DNA of 64,000 nt, from positions 128,527,212 through 128,591,211 of the forward strand of contig OY992882.1 of the NCBI GenBank assembly GCA_963921405.1. The letters are read 5' to 3'. The stretch comes from Cepaea hortensis (Eukaryota > Mollusca > Gastropoda > Stylommatophora > Helicidae). Below, in pieces: positions 58,672 through 64,000 of this stretch; position 1 is the stretch's first letter; every line of letters starts with the position of its first letter. The position numbers and the translations under genes are program-made. The notes beneath the pieces are model-generated. The model was given only the letters and a program-made list of their open reading frames with translations. It did no database searches and was not told the origin of the DNA.

Positions 58672-61198
58672 TGTAACAACACTCCTTGGGGTGAGGAGAA
58701 CTGATGCCACACCTTAACAACGAGATGTGATCTGCCTGGGATTAGGTGACCTCAATCTATTTTACCCCACCAGCCTCTGGATACCTGTCTCATTTTCACA
58801 CAACCAAGGAATACTTCCCTCTCACAACTCGTCCTGAATGTATGACTCAACTCTGGTATCTATCTATGGTGACAGAAGTGTGCATTATACAAATGAGTAT
58901 GATGATGATGATGAGGATGATGATGAGATAGACATAGCGGCTAGTAGGGCTGTCGAGACAAGCAAGCACTGGAGTAGCCTCAGAATGTAGCAGTCATCAC
59001 AGGAAAGGTCTCGAGTGGAACGCTACAGGTCATCTGGGTAACAGGTCTGACCGAATGTAGCCAGACTTCCATCCAGCTCTCGTCCTCTCACTTATGGATG
59101 GATGGTAGTCGTTCTGACTTGACTGGTTCCGGAAACCTCTCTTCAGTGATGGTCAGGACTGGTGGCCCACACGGTTGACTAGACGTCCAAATGTCTCTAG
59201 TGTGACAAGAAAATGTGACACTTCGTTGCACACTCTTGATGAGTCACGTGGAGTGTCATGAATCGGAGAGCAACCTCTCCGTCTATGATGGGGAAAGTCC
59301 CTACTGGCAATATAGTCTCTGTCCTCCAGCAGACTCGTGAGCGAAAGTGGCCCGGCACACATCGTCGATGGTATCTGGCTCTAGCTGGCGATGGTTCTGT
59401 CTAAAGTCGCTACATTGTGGACAATCACTCCACATAAATACTTGCCGTGAGTGAAGTTGACAAACATGTAGTGTGGTCCTGGTCACTATTACTTGGTACT
59501 GACGTCGGCATAGTGATAGCAGGTCCCGTACTCCGTTGTAGTAAACTCTTTGGAAAGGACACGGTTGGATTCGTTGTGGTGTTCCTGACCTGCTATCCAC
59601 AACACTTGCATGGTCCCAATCACTGGACCTGTCACCAAACTGTCAAGTGCGCAATCAAGAAGGTAGAACCTGTGGAGAACAACACTCAGTGAAAGCATCT
59701 AGAACCAAGCTTACCATAAGCGAGTTCACTCTCGCTCACTTTCCTCAGCCATGTGGACTCTTCACATGAGAGTCCAGTCTCCCTCATACACTGCTCTCAG
59801 GTGCCGGAGATGAACTGGCTCTAGGACCTAACAGGCGGCTAGTTGCCCTGTGTCATCTTCCCCGAACTGGAGTATAGCTTGGGCCAAGGTCGTCTGTCCC
59901 TCGTCACTGAGGTGTCGTCCTACCCTGAAAGACTTATACATGACATATAGGGTTAGTGAATCATTAGTATTAGTAGGCAGAATGGCCCTGAAGTAGGGCC
60001 GGTGATGAGCATCTGGACCCCTTCCTGGGTCACGCCATCTCCCTGGTTCACGTCCCTATTACCAGCCAGAGCAGATATAGTACCGTGCCTCAGGTATAAA
60101 ATATCCAAATTCAACGGTATATACATGGTCTCAATCATTCTCCGTGTAGCAGATATCCACACCCCGTTCTCTCCTCCCTCATCAAGGGGCGGAGCATTTA
60201 AAACGGTGTCACGATTCTTCTAGAACAGCCTTGTCCCTTCGGTCACTTCTCACACATTGTCCACCTCTCCAGAATCCAATATACATTAAGCTGGCATTCC
60301 TTCGAGGCATACTAACTACAAGACAGATGTGAGGAAAGCAAAGAAGAAAAGCCAGTGGTCGCCCCACCATGCGAAAACGACCTTCGACTCAAGTCACGAC
60401 CTTGAAATGACATTCGATACTTCTGCCGACCTACGCACTACATTCTCTTCGACTAGCCGCGTCGATTGATACCTGACACGCCCTAGTATAGGCGACGCCC
60501 TACTCTAATTCCGGTTCCCCTGTGTTACATCATTCAGCCACGCCGGCTACTACGACATTCGATTTCAGGAAGCTAGGCCATGTGTGAACTCATATTAAAG
60601 GTTTCGTTGCCCTGAATTCATTCACCCCAACCTACAGTGGCTGCAAAGGAGCCCCGCGACGTTAGGATGCTAAATACTCTTGCGTTACACCCTTCCTGTA
60701 AAGACGCGGCCCCAAAAGGTTGACTTCAGACCCACACAATGTTACCTGTTCACACTTGACCTACTTTCCTGAAGAACAACTGTTACACGGGCGCTTAAAC
60801 TACCGCGGTCGCCGACTACCGACATAACGTTAAATAACCTAAATTAATCAACATACCTTCCCTATGCCTCACAATTGGCATTCTGGAGACGATGTCGAGT
60901 TCCTTCAAGATCTGTAAAGACATCTGTCATCCTGTCATGGAATGTATGACAGACACTAGGCGTCTCGCCTCTTAGACCAACTCAGCTCAACTGCCGGCTT
61001 TGTTCGCCCGTTCTATGAAAAGCCCATGCGCGGGACACATGCGCAGTCAGCCTGTCTGAGCTTAGCTCTCAGTGCCAAGGTTCGCGAACCATCTAGATTA
61101 ACCAAACAAAGGGAGATTATTTCAATGGGAACCTGGTCTGGTAATATTAGGGTTGCTTACCCTATACCACACGACCGAATCGATTGCGTTTCGTGACA
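58672..61198. mobile_element. 2.5-kb unclassified insertion in the satellite
   Basis: Non-satellite sequence begins TGTAACAACACTCC and ends CGTTTCGTGACA, so its ends are TG...CA with a weak 9-of-13 inverted match. Satellite continues on both sides (GGTTGGA before, GGAGGGCGCC after), although eight or so bases of the unit are lost at the junction and no clean target duplication is visible. The longest open frame is 99 codons (minus, 59301-59600) without a motif I recognise. A short ATG/GAT run is at about 58890-58928. It could be a long solo LTR or a non-autonomous element, or a host segment left after satellite expansion. Confidence 0.45.
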
Positions 61199-62908
61199 GG
61201 AGGGCGCCTTCGTCTATAGGTTGTGGTACCAATGATCGGATCGTGGGAGGGCACCTAAATATATAGTTTGTGGTGCTACCAATGTTGGGATTGTGGGAGG
61301 GCGCCTTCATCTATAGGTTGTGGTACTACCAATGGTGGGATTGTGGGAGGGCGCCTTCATCTATAGGTTGTGGTACTACCAATGGTGGGATTGTGGGAGG
61401 GCGCCTTCATCTATAGGTTGTGGTACTACCAATGGTGGGATTGTGGAAGGGAGCCTTCATCTATAGGTTGTGGTACTACCAATGGTGGGATTGTGGGAGG
61501 GCGCCTTCATCTATAGGTTGTGGTACTACCAATGGTGGGATTGTGGGAGGGCGCCTTCATATATAGGTTGTGGTACTACCAATGGTGGGATTGTGGGAGG
61601 GCGCCTTCATCTATAGGTTGTGATACTACCAATGGTGGGATTGTGGGAGGGCGCCTTCATATATAGGTTGTGGTACTACCAATGGTGGGATTGTGGAAGG
61701 GAGCCTTCATCTATAGGTTGTGGTACTACCAATGGTGGGATTGTGGGAGGGCGCCTTCATCTATAGGTTTTGGTACTACCAATGGTGGGATTGTGGAAGG
61801 GAGCCTTCATCTATAGGTTGTTGTATCGATGGTTGGATTGTGTGAGGGCGCCTTCATCTATAGGTTGTGGTACCAATGGTGGCATTGTGGAAGGGAGCCT
61901 TCATCTATAGGTTGTAGTACTAATGGTGGGATTGTGGGAGGGAGCCTTCATCTATAGGTTGTGATACTACCAATGGTGGGATTGTGGGAGGGAGCCTTCA
62001 TCTATAGGTTGTGATACTACCAATGGTGGGATTGTGGGAGGGCGCCTTCATCTATAGGTTGTGATACTACCAATGGTGGGATTGTGGGAGGGCGCCTTCA
62101 TCTATAGGTTGTGATACTATCAATGGTGGGATTGTGGAAGGGAGCCTTCATCTATAGGTTGTGATACTACCAATGGTGGGATTGTGGGAGGGCGCCTTCA
62201 TCTATAGGTTGTGATACTATCAATGGTGGGATTGTGGAAGGGAGCCTTCATCTATAGGTTGTGATACTACCAATGGTGGGATTGTGGGAGGGCGCCTTCA
62301 TCTATAGGTTGTGATACTATCAATGGTGGGATTGTGGAAGGGAGCCTTCATCTATAGGTTGTGATACTATCAATGGTGGGATTGTGGAAGGGAGCCTTCA
62401 TCTATAGGTTGTGATACTACCAATGGTGGGATTGTGGGAGGGCGCCTTCATCTATAGGTTGTGATACTATCAATGGTGGGATTGTGGAAGGGAGCCTTCA
62501 TCTATAGGTTGTGATACTACCAATGATGGGATTGTGGGAGGGCGCCTTCATCTATAGGTTGTGACACTACCAATGGTGGGATTGTGGAAGGGAGCCTTCA
62601 TCTATAGGTTGTGATACTACCAATGGTGGGATTGTGGGAGGGCGCCTTCATCTATAGGTTGTGATACTATCAATGGTGGGATTGTGGGAGGGAGCCTTCA
62701 TCTATAGGTTGTGATACTACCAATGGTGGGATTGTGGGAGGGCGCCTTCATCTATAGGTTGTGATACTATCAATGGTGGGATTGTGGAAGGGAGCCTTCA
62801 TCTATAGGTTGTGGTACTACCATTGGTTGGATTGTGTGAGGGCGCCTTCATCTATAAGCCGTGGCACCAATGGTGTGATTGTGGGACTGCGACTTCATCT
62901 ATATGTTT
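61199..62908 (+). repeat. 50-bp satellite, block F, diverged subtype, about 34 units
   Basis: Units are mostly of the GGT(G/T)GTACTACCAATGGTGGG or CTATCAATGGTGGG type, with GGAAGGGAGCC as a frequent variant. Several units have lost about 4-10 bp (TTGTATCGATGG, GTGGTACCAATGG, GTAGTACTAATGG). The right end degenerates through GTGGCACCAATGGTGTG to CTTCATCTATATG near 62900. A dimeric alternation of GGGCGCC and GGGAGCC units is visible from 61960 to 62800. Confidence 0.95.
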
Positions 62909-63204
62909 TTACAACATGCAAGTGAACGGTGACCCAGTGAGTTGGTCATCAATAGAAATGATTCCACCAGCAAACAGAACTGAAAGGTCTTGTTTCTTTA
63001 CACTCATACTATTTTACAAACTTACGTATGTGCGCATCGGTACTCTTGGATCTCGACCGCACCACGACCAGCCAACACTGGACCAAACTCTTACTTTTCG
63101 GATACCTCCACCGGATTCTCTTCCTCGTTGTTCTACTCGGTCCATCATCCAATCTTCATCTTCTCCACCTCTCTTACCCCCCCCCCCCCCCAACCATCGT
63201 AACA
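62909..63204. other. Unique stretch ending in a C-run
   Basis: No repeat or gene seen; a 14-base C-run lies at about 63178-63191. Confidence 0.5.
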
Positions 63205-63495
63205 TAGACGCCCATCCTGGTGCTGTCTGCTACATGAGCTGCTGTCTGCTACATGAGCTGTCCACTGCCATAATTCCCACGGGTTCACATCCTGGTGTTG
63301 TCTGCTACATGAGCTGCCCACTGCCATGGTTCCCGGGAATTCGCATCCTGGTGCTGTCTGCTACATGAGCTGCTGTCTGCTACATGAGCTGTCCACTGCC
63401 ATAATTCCCACGGGTTCGCATCCTGGTGCTGTCTGCTACATGAGCTGCTGTCTGCTACATTAGCTGCCCACTGCCATGGTTCCCGCAGGTTCACA
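63205..63495. repeat. 75/56-bp minisatellite with an internal 19-bp duplication
   Basis: CATCCTGGTG starts at 63213, 63288, 63344 and 63419 (spacings 75, 56, 75). The longer units contain CTGTCTGCTACATGAGCTG twice, the shorter unit once, which explains the 19-bp difference. A Cys/His-containing minus-strand frame is an artefact of the 75-bp period. Confidence 0.92.
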
Positions 63496-63518
63496 TCTCA
63501 GGCCCCTCGGGTAGATCT

Positions 63519-63610
63519 TCGTGTGTGTTGTGTGTGTGTGTGTGCGCGCGCGCGAGCCCGCGTGAGCGTACCGGTAACGCAGACATAAATAGGAATATAT
63601 ATATATATAC
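63519..63610. repeat. GT/GC and AT dinucleotide tracts
   Basis: GTGTGTGTGTGTGTGCGCGCGCGCG (split around 63540) followed by unique sequence and an ATATATATAT run near 63597-63608. Confidence 0.9.
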
Positions 63611-63614
63611 ACAC

Positions 63615-63684
63615 ACTAGCTGACCCGGCCCGACTTCGCCCAGGCCCTGGTGGGGATCTATCTATCTATCTATTTATCTATCTA

Positions 63685-63715
<31 letters not shown>

Positions 63716-63822
63716 GCTTGTCTGTTTGTCTGTCTGACCCGGCCCGGCTTCGCCCAGCTCCTGGTGGGGAGCATCTCATTTAATTCATATAAGTAGTCAT
63801 ATAAGCTCCCGTTCCCGACTAT

Positions 63823-63854
<32 letters not shown>

Positions 63855-63939
63855 TTGATCCGGCTTCGCCCAGACCCTGGTGGGGAGCATCTCATTTAAT
63901 TCATATAAGTAGTCATATAAGCTCCAGTTCCCGTTCCGA

Positions 63940-63982
<43 letters not shown>

Positions 63983-63990
63983 CCTGAGTG
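63615..63990. repeat. GACCCGGCCCG-core repeat interleaved with (TCTA)n/(TCTG)n
   Basis: A core containing CTGACCCGGCCCG(A/G)CTTCG and CCTGGTGGGG occurs at 63619, 63733 and, in reduced form, 63855. The last two are followed by the same GCATCTCATTTAATTCATAT and AAGTAGTCATATAAGCTCC segment, each then by a tetranucleotide run. The unit is about 115-120 bp. Confidence 0.85.
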
Positions 63991-64000
63991 AGTGTAAAAG

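Noticed and set aside
58672..61198. Host gene in the 2.5-kb insert
   Set aside because: Several frames of 60-100 codons exist, but none shows a motif, codon regularity or convincing splice-flanked openness; kept only as an unclassified insert.
62811..63368. 185-codon open frame starting in satellite
   Set aside because: It starts in the last satellite units and runs through unique sequence, the C-run and the 75-bp minisatellite; no domain and no plausible start.

Overview
The window looks like repeat-dominated intergenic and intronic DNA from an invertebrate animal, plausibly a mollusc or another lophotrochozoan. The reasons are several LINE reverse-transcriptase remnants, tRNA-headed SINEs, an LTR retroelement of Ty3/gypsy type with a SCAN-like Gag, long di- and tetranucleotide runs, and more than a dozen unrelated minisatellite families, with almost no host coding sequence. 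The species assignment is inference; nothing here is bacterial (no operons, no CRISPR).

Left part (1-20.1 kb). A nearly intact LINE RT fragment enters from the left edge and is split by a tRNA-derived SINE with a visible target-site duplication. Just downstream lies the only plausible host gene: a 103-bp cysteine-rich exon (2268-2370) with good splice sites, phase-compatible with a second cysteine-rich exon ending in a stop codon (7308-7396). The 4.9-kb intron between them holds an inverted-orientation minisatellite, tetranucleotide runs, GT-rich and CT-rich tracts, and a 5'-truncated LINE with a perfect 13-bp target duplication. From 8.1 to 19.3 kb there are two further LINE fragments, three more SINE copies (three SINE families in all, four copies), and tandem arrays of 46-, 70-, 35-, 41-, 32-, 66- and 16-bp units. 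The 35-bp family occurs in two arrays separated by 2.9 kb of unclassified sequence.

Right part (20.1-63 kb). A 50-bp satellite (about 23 kb, roughly 465 units in six blocks) dominates. It has higher-order periodicities of 800 bp and about 1,250 bp. Embedded in it are four near-identical 4.25-kb copies of a 5'-truncated LTR retroelement (gag-like ORF, RT-RNase H ORF, 3' LTR; no protease, no integrase, no 5' LTR). All four share the same truncated left end and the same LTR/satellite right junction, so they were multiplied with the satellite by segmental duplication rather than by four transpositions. A separate 2.5-kb sequence of unknown type (58672-61198) splits the right end of the satellite, and more diverged monomers lie beyond it. 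The window ends in a 75/56-bp minisatellite and a GACCCGGC-core repeat interleaved with tetranucleotide runs.

How the parts relate: there is no pathway here. The biology is genome dynamics: SINEs inserting into LINEs and minisatellites, a LINE 3' end lying at the start of a minisatellite, and a crippled retroelement carried as part of a satellite higher-order repeat.
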